Source: Azorhizobium sp965227945
GTDB lineage: Bacteria; Pseudomonadota; Alphaproteobacteria; Rhizobiales; Xanthobacteraceae
DNA length: 64,000 nucleotides
NCBI GenBank assembly: GCA_965227945.1
Contig: CBDDGQ010000006.1
Span: 1,674,001-1,738,000, forward strand
Direction: 5' to 3'
The position numbers and the translations under genes were made by a program. How positions within the stretch are numbered: position 1 is the stretch's first letter; each line of letters opens with the position of its first letter. Under the pieces are notes generated by a model that saw nothing but the letters and a program-made list of their open reading frames with translations, did not search any database and was not told where the DNA came from. This document shows, piece by piece, positions 28,347-35,607 of the stretch.

Positions 28347-28754
28347 ATGACCGGATCACCGATCCCTTTCCCCGCTCTGCCGGCGGCGGGGCCGCAAGCC
28401 CGTCCGGAGGCGGACGCCGTCGTCACCAAGGCGGTGCTGCGCGCCGCCGATCATCTGGGGGTGTCGGCCCGCGTGCTGGCGGAGGTGATCGGCGTGTCCG
28501 AGGCCACCGTCTCGCGCATGCGCAAGGGCAAGCATGCCCTGGAGGCGGGCTCCAAGCCCTTTGAACTGGCCGTGCTGTTCGTGCGGCTGTTCCGCGGCCT
28601 CGATGCCATCGTCGGCGGCGACGCCACCGCCGCGCGGGCGTGGCTGGCGAGCGCCAACACGGCGCTGGGGGCGGCGCCCGTGGAGCGGATCCGTACCATT
28701 GCGGGGCTGGTCGATGTCATTGCCTATCTGGACGCCCGCCGCGCTCGCGTCTGA
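28347..28754 (+). CDS. Xre/MbcA/ParS-type antitoxin
   Basis: This 135-residue protein fits the antitoxin of the Xre-RES (MbcA-MbcT) type II family. It has a helix-turn-helix region (AADHLGVSARVLAEVIGVSEATVSRMRKG, split across residues 30-60) followed by the C-terminal toxin-binding domain with its AWLASANTALGAAPVERIRT segment, in which the W-L-x-x-x-N pattern is typical. ATG at 28347 follows GGGAG. It should neutralise the overlapping RES toxin and repress the operon. It shares 41 bp with the toxin gene. Confidence 0.88.
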   Translation: MTGSPIPFPALPAAGPQARPEADAVVTKAVLRAADHLGVSARVLAEVIGVSEATVSRMRKGKHALEAGSKPFELAVLFVRLFRGLDAIVGGDATAARAWLASANTALGAAPVERIRTIAGLVDVIAYLDARRARV

Positions 28755-29481
28755 GGCGCGTCCCTATGCGGGGCGCGTCTGGCGACTGGTGGAGGCGCAG
28801 CACAAGGTCTCCACCCTGAAGCTGGTAGATACGCTGGCCGAGCAGGCGCTGCTTGAGGATCTGGTGGAGGCCACCAAGCCCAAGGTGCCGGCGGAGTGTG
28901 CGCACCTGTCCTATCTGCTGGCTTCGCCGTTCCGCTATGAGCCGCCTTATCCCTACGGCTCGCGCTTCCGCCGCGCCGGGCGCACGGCGGGCGTCTACTA
29001 TGCCGCCGAGACGCCGGAGACGGCGGTGGCGGAAATGGCCTTCTATCGGTTGCTGTTCTTTGCCGAATCGCCCGCGACCCCCTGGCCGCGGGATCTGGCG
29101 GACTACACCGCCTTTTCCGCCACCGTGGCCACCGTCGCCGCTCTCGACCTTACGGTGCCGCCCTTGAATGGGGATGCCGCGCTCTGGACCGATCCGACCC
29201 GCTATGGCCCGTGCCAGGGTCTGGCCGAGGCCGCCCGCGCCGGCGCGGTGGAATTGATCCGCTATCGCTCGGTGCGCGATCCGAGCGCTGGCTGCAACGT
29301 CGCCTTGCTCACCTGCCGGGGCTTTGCCGACCCGCAACCAGGCGAGCGCCAGACCTGGCGGGTGCGCCTCAGCCCCTCCGGCGTTCAGGCGGTGTGCGAT
29401 TTTCCGGATCGGCGGATGGATTTTCCGCCGCAGACCTTCGCCGCCGATCCGCGCATCGCGGCCATGGCGTGGCGGCGCTGA
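28714..29481 (+). CDS. RES-domain toxin (NAD+ phosphorylase family)
   Basis: RES toxins break down cellular NAD+ when freed from their Xre partner. The 255-residue protein shows the RES signature features: GSRFRRAG (conserved Arg), YYAAETPETAVAEMAFYR (conserved Glu) and YRSVRDPSAGCN (conserved Ser and Asn). The ATG at 28714 lies inside the antitoxin gene, giving a 41-bp overlap in a different frame; no later ATG precedes the conserved VWRLVEAQH segment. The overlap ties toxin expression to antitoxin translation. It ends 21 bp before the convergent unrecognised gene. Confidence 0.87.
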   Translation: MSLPIWTPAALASEARPYAGRVWRLVEAQHKVSTLKLVDTLAEQALLEDLVEATKPKVPAECAHLSYLLASPFRYEPPYPYGSRFRRAGRTAGVYYAAETPETAVAEMAFYRLLFFAESPATPWPRDLADYTAFSATVATVAALDLTVPPLNGDAALWTDPTRYGPCQGLAEAARAGAVELIRYRSVRDPSAGCNVALLTCRGFADPQPGERQTWRVRLSPSGVQAVCDFPDRRMDFPPQTFAADPRIAAMAWRR

Positions 29482-29502
29482 CCGCGCCTCCGGGCACAAG
29501 GG

Positions 29503-30396
29503 TCAATAGCCGCTGATGTCCTGGCCCATCCAGCGGCCCTGACGATCCGGGCAGAAGCGCAAGGCGATGAAGGCACTGCTGCGCTGCATGGGATAGATTT
29601 CCATGTCCCGGCAGGGGGAGGGCCCGCTGCGCAGGAAGCCGCGCACGATGTCGCCGCTGGGTCGCTCCTCCACCACCGGCGTTTCATTGGGCTGCAGATC
29701 CAGCGCCCGCACCAGGATTTCGATGGTCCTCCCGTCCAGCCAGCGGATCTGCGCAATGGCATTGGCGGGCACGCCCAGGCGCTGGGCCGGCGGCAGGCTG
29801 GTGCGCAGGGGCTGCACGGTGGGCGGCGCCAATGGGCGGCCCGGTGCGGGATAGGCAGGATAGAGCGAGCCGGCCGGAGCCGCCGGAGCCGCCGGGGCCG
29901 TGTCCGGTGCCGGGACGGCCGCGGGCAGGTCAGGCCGCGGCAAGGGGAGGGGCACCGCCAGCAGGCTGGCGCTCTGTTCCGGCTGGATCGGCGCCGTCGC
30001 CGCCGGGGCGGATGGCGGCGCGGTGGCGGCGGGGGGCACGGCCGGCGTCACCACGGCCGACGCCGGCGGAGGGGCCGGCGGTGCCGCAGCGGGAGATGCG
30101 GGGGCGGATTGGACGTTGGCGGCGGTCTGAACCGGCGCGGGGTCGGTGGGGCGGGCCGGCTGGTACAGGATCATACCCCAGGCGATGGCCACCGCCAGCA
30201 GCGCCAGCGCAGCGGCAATGAGGTTGAAACGAAACAGCCAGGACATCCGCCGCCTCTGCGGGCGCGGCAGCGCCACAGCCTGGATTCCGGCCGCGGCGTC
30301 ACAGATCGGGCATGGGCCGGGCACGTGATAGTGCCCCGCCACACAGCGCACCAGCTGGATTGGCAGACCCGCGTGGGATTCCTCAGGTAGGCTCAT
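29503..30396 (-). CDS. unrecognised membrane protein with zinc-ribbon-like head
   Basis: I do not recognise this 297-residue protein. Near its start is a Cys/His cluster (Cys18, His22, His24, Cys29, Cys32; pattern C-x3-H-x-H-x4-C-x2-C) that could bind a metal. A single transmembrane helix at about 55-78 follows a basic stretch (PRPQRRR). A 100-residue Pro/Ala linker leads to a C-terminal domain of about 95 residues (from PAQRLGVPAN) with two Cys. By the positive-inside rule the Cys/His head is cytoplasmic and the linker and end domain periplasmic. ATG at 30396 was chosen because the upstream extension is low-complexity; no strong ribosome-binding site is seen. The gene is convergent with the RES toxin. 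Confidence 0.7.
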   Translation of the reverse strand: MSLPEESHAGLPIQLVRCVAGHYHVPGPCPICDAAAGIQAVALPRPQRRRMSWLFRFNLIAAALALLAVAIAWGMILYQPARPTDPAPVQTAANVQSAPASPAAAPPAPPPASAVVTPAVPPAATAPPSAPAATAPIQPEQSASLLAVPLPLPRPDLPAAVPAPDTAPAAPAAPAGSLYPAYPAPGRPLAPPTVQPLRTSLPPAQRLGVPANAIAQIRWLDGRTIEILVRALDLQPNETPVVEERPSGDIVRGFLRSGPSPCRDMEIYPMQRSSAFIALRFCPDRQGRWMGQDISGY

Positions 30397-30638
30397 GGCT
30401 GGCCGCCACCGTTCCTCTGCTTTGCGCCGTGCCGCCCATGCGACGGTCCGGACCTGCCGGCGGGGTGCGTCTTGCGCCCAAGGGCGCAGCGCGTCCACCC
30501 CCGGATGGATCCGAAGCGGCGCCGCCGAGACTTGCGTCCCGCGCCCGGCAGGCTGACGTTCCCCTTGTCCTTACCCTTCATGGCCGTGTTGAGGCTGGCG
30601 CCGCACACCGCTCGCCACCTTTGCGCGCCGGGCTCCCG

Positions 30639-31148
30639 TCAGGCCGTCCCGGCGGCCACGGCGCGCTGATAAAAGAGCAGATCCAACTCCGGCGCGTGGC
30701 CCACCAGAGCGGTCAGCATCCCATGCACCTGGCCGCGGTGGTGGGTCTGATGATTGAACCAGTGGGCCAGCGCCGGCACCAAGTCCTGCACAAACGGTTC
30801 CGGCGTGGAGACCCGACGGTAGCTGATGGTGCCCGCCAGCGCGGTTTCGTCAAGCCCGCCGATATACGCAAGGATGCGCCCATCCTCCTCCTGGCGCGCC
30901 GCCTGAAGATCGTCGAGGCGCTCATACAGGATGGCATCCAGCCGATCCGGGGCCGGGCCGCTGCCGTTGCAGCGGGTCAGCCAGATGCGGTCGGTGACCA
31001 GCAGATGGTTCAAGGTGCCTTGCACCGATTTGAAGAAGGCGCCGCAATCGGCCTGAAATTGCGCTTCGGTCAAGTCCGTGGCGGCGGCATAGAGGCGGCG
31101 GTTGGCCCAGGCATTGTAGCCGGCAAACATTTGGAAATAGGCGATCAT
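30639..31148 (-). CDS. DinB family protein
   Basis: The 169-residue protein fits the DinB/YfiT four-helix-bundle family of metal-binding enzymes, which includes bacillithiol and mycothiol transferases and hydrolases of unclear role. The likely metal ligands are His48 (in GTLNHLL), His133 and His137 (in FNHQTHHRGQ), the usual triad. The N-terminal YFQMFAGYNAWANRRLY is also typical. No operon partner is evident; it lies alone between the unrecognised membrane protein and the rpsF leader. Its substrate is unknown. Confidence 0.88.
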   Translation of the reverse strand: MIAYFQMFAGYNAWANRRLYAAATDLTEAQFQADCGAFFKSVQGTLNHLLVTDRIWLTRCNGSGPAPDRLDAILYERLDDLQAARQEEDGRILAYIGGLDETALAGTISYRRVSTPEPFVQDLVPALAHWFNHQTHHRGQVHGMLTALVGHAPELDLLFYQRAVAAGTA

Positions 31149-31229
31149 CTCGGTTCGCTCCGCTTCCTTTGCGCCCCTCGAGACGCCTTGGTGCCATGGC
31201 CTGCGATGGCGGTAAACCGGGCGCGATGC

Positions 31230-31256
31230 TTGCCTTTGCGCCAGAAACTGCTATAC
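31230..31256 (+). promoter_or_regulatory. candidate promoter of rpsF operon
   Basis: TTGCCT (31230-31235) and CTATAC (31251-31256) are spaced 15 bases apart, or 16 to the TATACG register. This matches the alphaproteobacterial housekeeping style and leaves a leader of roughly 185 nt before rpsF. Confidence 0.4.
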
Positions 31257-31383
31257 GCCCCGCTTCCGTTGCCCCGGCCGGGGGCTGAACGGACGGTTGT
31301 CTGTGGCCTGACGCGAAAGCCGAAGGGGCAAGCAATAGGATCGAGAGATCCGTCGTCCCGTGTCCCCGCCTTCCGAGCAAACG

Positions 31384-31410
31384 AGCCTTTCCTTAAGGTT
31401 CGAAAGGGCT
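31384..31410 (+). promoter_or_regulatory. hairpin in the rpsF leader
   Basis: AGCCTTTC (31384-31391) can pair with GAAAGGGCT (31402-31410), allowing one bulged G, about 40 nt before the rpsF ATG. In many bacteria the S6:S18 complex binds an RNA element in this leader to control the operon. I cannot confirm the required conserved bulge here, so this is only a candidate. Confidence 0.3.
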
Positions 31411-31450
31411 TGGCGCCGGGGGCGGATGAACAGGAAAGGCTTAAGAACAC

Positions 31451-31921
31451 ATGTCGCTCTACGAGCACGTGTTCCTCGTGCGCCAGGACGTGACGGCGCA
31501 ACAGGTCGAGGAACTCACCACCCGATTCAAGGGTGTCATTGAAGCGAACGGCGGCTCGGTCCCCAAGGTCGAGTCCTGGGGCGTGAAGTCCCTTACCTAT
31601 CGCATCAACAAGAACCGCAAGGCGCACTTCACGCTCATGAATATCGACGCCCCCCCGGCGGCGGTTCAGGAGATGGAGCGCCAGATGGGCATCGACGAAG
31701 ACGTCCTGCGCTTCATCACCGTGCGCGTCGAAGAGCTGGAGGAGGCCCCCTCCGCCATGCTCCAGAAGCGTGACCGTGACGATCGCGGTGACCGTGGCGA
31801 TCGCGGCTTCGGCGGCGACCGTGGCTTCGGCGGTGGCGGCGGCTTCGGCGGCCGTGACCGTGATGACCGCCCGCGCCGTCCGCGCGACCGTGAAGAGACC
31901 CCCAGCGAGGAGACGGTCTGA
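31451..31921 (+). CDS. rpsF: 30S ribosomal protein S6
   Basis: S6 binds 16S rRNA with S18 in the platform of the small subunit. The 156-residue protein begins MSLYEHVFLVRQD and has the KVESWGVKSLTYRI core. After the core (about residue 108) comes a 48-residue Arg/Asp/Gly-rich tail with repeated RGDRG and GFGG units, longer than in E. coli but usual in this group. Its stop TGA overlaps the rpsR ATG in TGATG, so the S6-S18 pair is translationally coupled. Confidence 0.97.
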   Translation: MSLYEHVFLVRQDVTAQQVEELTTRFKGVIEANGGSVPKVESWGVKSLTYRINKNRKAHFTLMNIDAPPAAVQEMERQMGIDEDVLRFITVRVEELEEAPSAMLQKRDRDDRGDRGDRGFGGDRGFGGGGGFGGRDRDDRPRRPRDREETPSEETV

Positions 31922-32178
31922 TGGCTTTCGCTCAAGCTGGTGGGGCCGGCGGCCAGCGCCGTCCGTTCTTCCGTCGTCGCAAGACCTGCCCGTTCTCCGG
32001 CCCGAATGCGCCGAAGATCGACTACAAGGATGTGCGTCTCCTGCAGCGCTACATCTCCGAGCGCGGCAAGATCGTGCCGAGCCGCATCACTGCGGTCTCC
32101 GCGAAGAAGCAGCGTGAACTGTCGACCGCCATCAAGCGGGCGCGGTTCCTCGGCCTGCTGCCGTTCGTCATCCGCTGA
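31921..32178 (+). CDS. rpsR: 30S ribosomal protein S18
   Basis: S18 forms a heterodimer with S6 on 16S rRNA. The 85-residue protein has the core RRKTCPFSGPNAPKIDYKD and the end IKRARFLGLLPFVIR, both classical. A Gly/Arg start segment precedes it. An intrinsic terminator lies 30 bp past the stop, so downstream DUF2232 and rplI genes depend on read-through or their own promoter. Confidence 0.97.
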   Translation: MAFAQAGGAGGQRRPFFRRRKTCPFSGPNAPKIDYKDVRLLQRYISERGKIVPSRITAVSAKKQRELSTAIKRARFLGLLPFVIR

Positions 32179-32208
32179 TCGCCATCCGCCGCAAGGCGTG
32201 AGGCTCCA

Positions 32209-32233
32209 CCCGCCCCCACAGGGGCGGGTTTTT
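32209..32233 (+). terminator. intrinsic terminator after rpsR
   Basis: CCCGCCCC (32209-32216) pairs with GGGGCGGG (32221-32228) around a 4-base loop, followed by TTTTT (32229-32233). This is a standard Rho-independent terminator. Confidence 0.8.
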
Positions 32234-32327
32234 CTAAAGTTCGACGCGCCGCTGGGACTGTTCCCCGTGGCGTTGGCTGGGGTGGTCGGCGCACCACCTC
32301 TAACCGCACCAGCGGGACAGCTCGTCC

Positions 32328-33293
32328 ATGGGACCCAATCTTCTGATCGGCATTGCCGCGGGCGCAGCGTCCGCACTTCTCGTCGCCGGCGTGGCGTCGG
32401 GATCGATGCTGGCTGTCCCATTGTTCTATCTTGCCCCGTTGCCATTGATGATCGCCGGCCTTGCCTTCACCCACGTCTCCGCGGCGGTGGGGGTGGTGGT
32501 GGCATGCCTCGGCCTCGGCCTGCTCTATGGCACCACCTTCCTGCTGGCCTATTTGATCGGCATCGGCGTGCCGGCATGGGCGCTGGCCTATAGCGCCCTG
32601 CTGGCCCGTCCCGATCCGGCGGCCCGCGACGGGCTGGCCTGGTTTCCCATCGGCGCGGTGATGATGGTGGGGGCGGTCTTGGCCACCCTCAGCGTCGTGA
32701 TCGCGCTGTTTGCGATGGCCGGCAGCTACGAGGCCTATCGCGACGCCATCGTCGGCGCCTTCGATGCCTTCGTGAAGGCCCAGGGCGCCTCGCCCATGGG
32801 TCCGGTTCCGGCCAGCGGCGATCCGGCCACCATGGGCACCATGGTCGCCGCCATCCTGCCGCCCACCGCGGCTTCGCTGATGCTGGCGACGCAATTGGGC
32901 TGCCTCTACCTGGCCGCCCGCGCGGCGAAGCTGTCGGGCCGCCTCACCCGGCCGTGGCCGGATCTGGCGGCCACCCGCCTGCCGTCCACCACGCCGGTCG
33001 TCCTGGCGGTACTGATCGCCGGCGCCATGCTGCCGGGTCTCATTGGCCTGTCCGCAGCGGCTGCTGGCGCCACGCTGATCGTCGCTTATGCGGCGGCGGG
33101 CTTTGCGGTGCTGCATTTCCTCACCCGTGGCCGGATGGGACGCCCGTTCATCCTCACCGGCGCCTGGGTGCTGACCCTGGCCATCGGCTGGCCGGCTTTG
33201 GTCATCGCCTTGCTGGGGGTGCTGGACGCCATGTTCGACCTGCGCCGGCGCTTCGGCACCGGCGGCGGCCCGCCGGCCGCCAACGATCACTGA
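32328..33293 (+). CDS. DUF2232 family membrane protein
   Basis: This 321-residue integral membrane protein has about eight hydrophobic helices and belongs by length and place to the DUF2232 proteins commonly found between rpsR and rplI in alphaproteobacteria. The domain is related to substrate-binding membrane subunits of ECF-type transporters, but no substrate is known. No ATPase gene is adjacent. It lies between the rpsR terminator and rplI, 70 bp before the latter. Confidence 0.8.
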   Translation: MGPNLLIGIAAGAASALLVAGVASGSMLAVPLFYLAPLPLMIAGLAFTHVSAAVGVVVACLGLGLLYGTTFLLAYLIGIGVPAWALAYSALLARPDPAARDGLAWFPIGAVMMVGAVLATLSVVIALFAMAGSYEAYRDAIVGAFDAFVKAQGASPMGPVPASGDPATMGTMVAAILPPTAASLMLATQLGCLYLAARAAKLSGRLTRPWPDLAATRLPSTTPVVLAVLIAGAMLPGLIGLSAAAAGATLIVAYAAAGFAVLHFLTRGRMGRPFILTGAWVLTLAIGWPALVIALLGVLDAMFDLRRRFGTGGGPPAANDH

Positions 33294-33362
33294 CCGGGCG
33301 AACCTGTTCGCCCCTTCCTATCCCCGACCCTGAACACACAGACACAGACAAGGAGCATACCC

Positions 33363-33938
33363 ATGGACGTCATTCTTCTGGAGCGCGTGGCCAAGCTGGG
33401 CCAGATCGGTGAAGTGGTGCGCGTGCGCGACGGCTTCGCGCGCAACTTCCTGCTGCCCAACGGCAAGGCCCTGCGCGCCACCAAGGACAACCGCGCTCGC
33501 TTCGAGACCATGAAGGTCCAGCTGGAAGCCCGGAACCTGGAGCTGAAGACCGAAGCCGCCGCCGTCGCCGCCAAGCTGGACGGCCAGAGCGTGGTGATCC
33601 TGCGCCAGGCCGGCGACTCCGGCCAGCTCTACGGCTCGGTGTCCACCCGCGACATCGCCACCGCCTTCGAGGCCGCCGGCTTCACCGTGGATCGCCAGCA
33701 GATCGTGCTGAACCACCCGATCAAGACCATCGGCCTGCATGCCCTGCCCGTGGCCCTGCATCCGGAAGTGGAAGTGACGGTGACCGTCAACGTCGCCCGC
33801 AATGCCGACGAGGCCGCCCGCCTCGCCCGCGGCGAGGAAGCCCGTCGCCCCGGCGATGAGGATGACGACGAAGTGGAGGCCGTTGAGGTCGAAGCAGAAG
33901 ACGTCGCGGAAGTTGAGGACGAGGCCGAGGAGGCCTGA
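33363..33938 (+). CDS. rplI: 50S ribosomal protein L9
   Basis: L9 binds 23S rRNA near the L1 stalk and reduces frameshifting. The 191-residue protein starts MDVILLERVAKLGQIGEVVRVRDGFARNFLLP in its conserved N-domain (split here over the first 32 residues), then the long helix and C-domain with GQLYGSVSTRDIA. The last 40 residues are a strongly acidic tail rich in Glu and Asp, usual in Hyphomicrobiales. A strong terminator follows. Confidence 0.97.
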   Translation: MDVILLERVAKLGQIGEVVRVRDGFARNFLLPNGKALRATKDNRARFETMKVQLEARNLELKTEAAAVAAKLDGQSVVILRQAGDSGQLYGSVSTRDIATAFEAAGFTVDRQQIVLNHPIKTIGLHALPVALHPEVEVTVTVNVARNADEAARLARGEEARRPGDEDDDEVEAVEVEAEDVAEVEDEAEEA

Positions 33939-33967
33939 GCTTCACTCCACCGGAGTTGACCTTAAGG

Positions 33968-34001
33968 AAAACGCCCGGCCCTGTGCCGGGCGTTTTCTTT
34001 T
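33968..34001 (+). terminator. intrinsic terminator after rplI
   Basis: A 12-bp perfect stem (33968-33979 with 33985-33996) with a 5-base loop is followed by a T-rich tail CTTTT through 34001. The AAAA at the 5' side gives T-tracts on both strands. Confidence 0.9.
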
Positions 34002-34130
34002 GTCCATCATACATAACGCATATTGCCGGATCGCCGCCGGAATGCTGTCATTTGTGCAAAGGCACAAGGGCCGGGCTTGGCATCGGCGCCAGGGAGGAAC
34101 GCACGAGGGATTACCGATGGAGACTTTGCG

Positions 34131-35390
34131 ATGGAGGGGTTGCTTGAACTCGTTCTTCGCCGCGTCGTGACGCGCGGCAGCTTCGGTGTCACCACGGCGT
34201 CCGGCCGCACCTATGTGGCTGGGGCGGGCGAGCCGAAAGTAAGGGTGCGATTTACCACGGCGGCCGCCGAGCGTGGCCTTCTCTTCGATCCCGAGCTGCA
34301 TCTGGGCGAGGCCGTTACTGACGGGACCCTCCTGGTAGAGCAGGGCACCATTGCCGATTTTCTCGACGTGTTGATGGCGCAGCCCAATATCGTGGCGCCC
34401 ACGGTCACTTCGCGTTTGCTGCTGTGGCTGCGTATGGCGGGCCGGCGCATCGCCCAGTTCAATCCGCGCGAGCGCGCCCAGCGCAATGTCGCTCACCATT
34501 ATGATCTCGACGGGCGGCTCTATTCCCTGTTTCTGGATTCCGACCGGCAATATTCCTGCGCCTATTTCGAATATCCCGGCCAGTCGCTGGACGACGCGCA
34601 ACTGGCAAAAAAGCGCCATCTGGCCGCCAAGCTGATTCTCGATCGACCGGGCCTCAAACTGCTGGACATCGGCTGCGGCTGGGGCGGGCTCGGTCTTTAT
34701 ATGGCCGAAGTGGGCGGCGCCGAGGTCACCGGCGTGACCCTGTCCACCGAACAGCTGGGGGTGGCCCAGAGCCGGGTGCGGGAGCGCGGCCTGGATCGGC
34801 GGGTGGACTTCCGCCTGCAGGATTATCGCGACATCCCCGAGCGGTTCGATCGCATCGTCTCGGTGGGCATGTTCGAGCATGTGGGCATCGATCATTACGG
34901 CACCTTCTTCCGCAAGGCGCGCGACCTGCTGAATGAGGACGGGGTGATGGTGCTGCACGCCATCGGCCGCGCCGATCCGCCCGGCATCACCAATCCCTGG
35001 ATCGCCAAGTACATCTTCCCCGGCGGCTATATTCCCGCTTTGTCCGAGGTGCTGCCGCACATCGAGAAGGCGGGGCTGGTGGTCACCGACGTGGAGATCC
35101 TGCGCCTGCATTATGCCGAGACGCTGAAGGCGTGGCGCGAACGCTTCCTCGCCCGGCGGGAGGAGGTGCTGCGGCTGACCGACGAGCGATTCCTGCGCAT
35201 GTGGGAATTCTATCTGGCCGGATCGGAAATGGCCTTCCGCCACCAGGGCCTGATGATCTTCCAGATCCAGCTGGCGCGGCGGCAGGAAGCGGTGCCGCTG
35301 ACCCGGGATTATCTGGTCAGGGCCGAGGAGCGGCTGCGGGCGGCGGAGTTCGCCGCCGCTGCGCCGCCCATGCGTCTGGCGGGGGAATAA
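34131..35390 (+). CDS. cfa: cyclopropane-fatty-acyl-phospholipid synthase
   Basis: Cfa adds a methylene group from SAM across double bonds of membrane phospholipid acyl chains. The 419-residue protein has the N-terminal lipid-binding region, the NVAHHYDLDGRLYSLFLD segment, the SAM-binding LDIGCGWGGLGLYMAE motif and the active-site-type EHVGIDHY and YIFPGGYIP segments. ATG at 34131 follows GGAG; the upstream extension of 36 residues is unrelated. It sits between rplI and dnaB, genes usually adjacent, after a terminator, so it is its own transcription unit. Confidence 0.94.
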   Translation: MEGLLELVLRRVVTRGSFGVTTASGRTYVAGAGEPKVRVRFTTAAAERGLLFDPELHLGEAVTDGTLLVEQGTIADFLDVLMAQPNIVAPTVTSRLLLWLRMAGRRIAQFNPRERAQRNVAHHYDLDGRLYSLFLDSDRQYSCAYFEYPGQSLDDAQLAKKRHLAAKLILDRPGLKLLDIGCGWGGLGLYMAEVGGAEVTGVTLSTEQLGVAQSRVRERGLDRRVDFRLQDYRDIPERFDRIVSVGMFEHVGIDHYGTFFRKARDLLNEDGVMVLHAIGRADPPGITNPWIAKYIFPGGYIPALSEVLPHIEKAGLVVTDVEILRLHYAETLKAWRERFLARREEVLRLTDERFLRMWEFYLAGSEMAFRHQGLMIFQIQLARRQEAVPLTRDYLVRAEERLRAAEFAAAAPPMRLAGE

Positions 35391-35607
35391 CCCCGCAGCG
35401 CCTACGGACGCGCGGGGCACGGGGCCGATTCGGTTACCGGTCGATTCCGCGCGGGTTGGGGGTGCCACAGGCAAGCCGCTGTCTGGAATCATCCCCGCAA
35501 TTCTTCACAGGGGACAAGGGGGTGTCGCGGGCGGCCGGAGCCCGCTGCAATCTGGTACAAGTTGCGGCCCACCACATCCCCGGCCGTTGCCAACCAGAAT
35601 GTGACCG

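Noticed and set aside
30312..31493. 393-codon plus-strand frame over the DinB gene and rpsF leader
   Set aside because: It runs antisense to the DinB gene with its metal-binding histidines and runs into rpsF out of frame.
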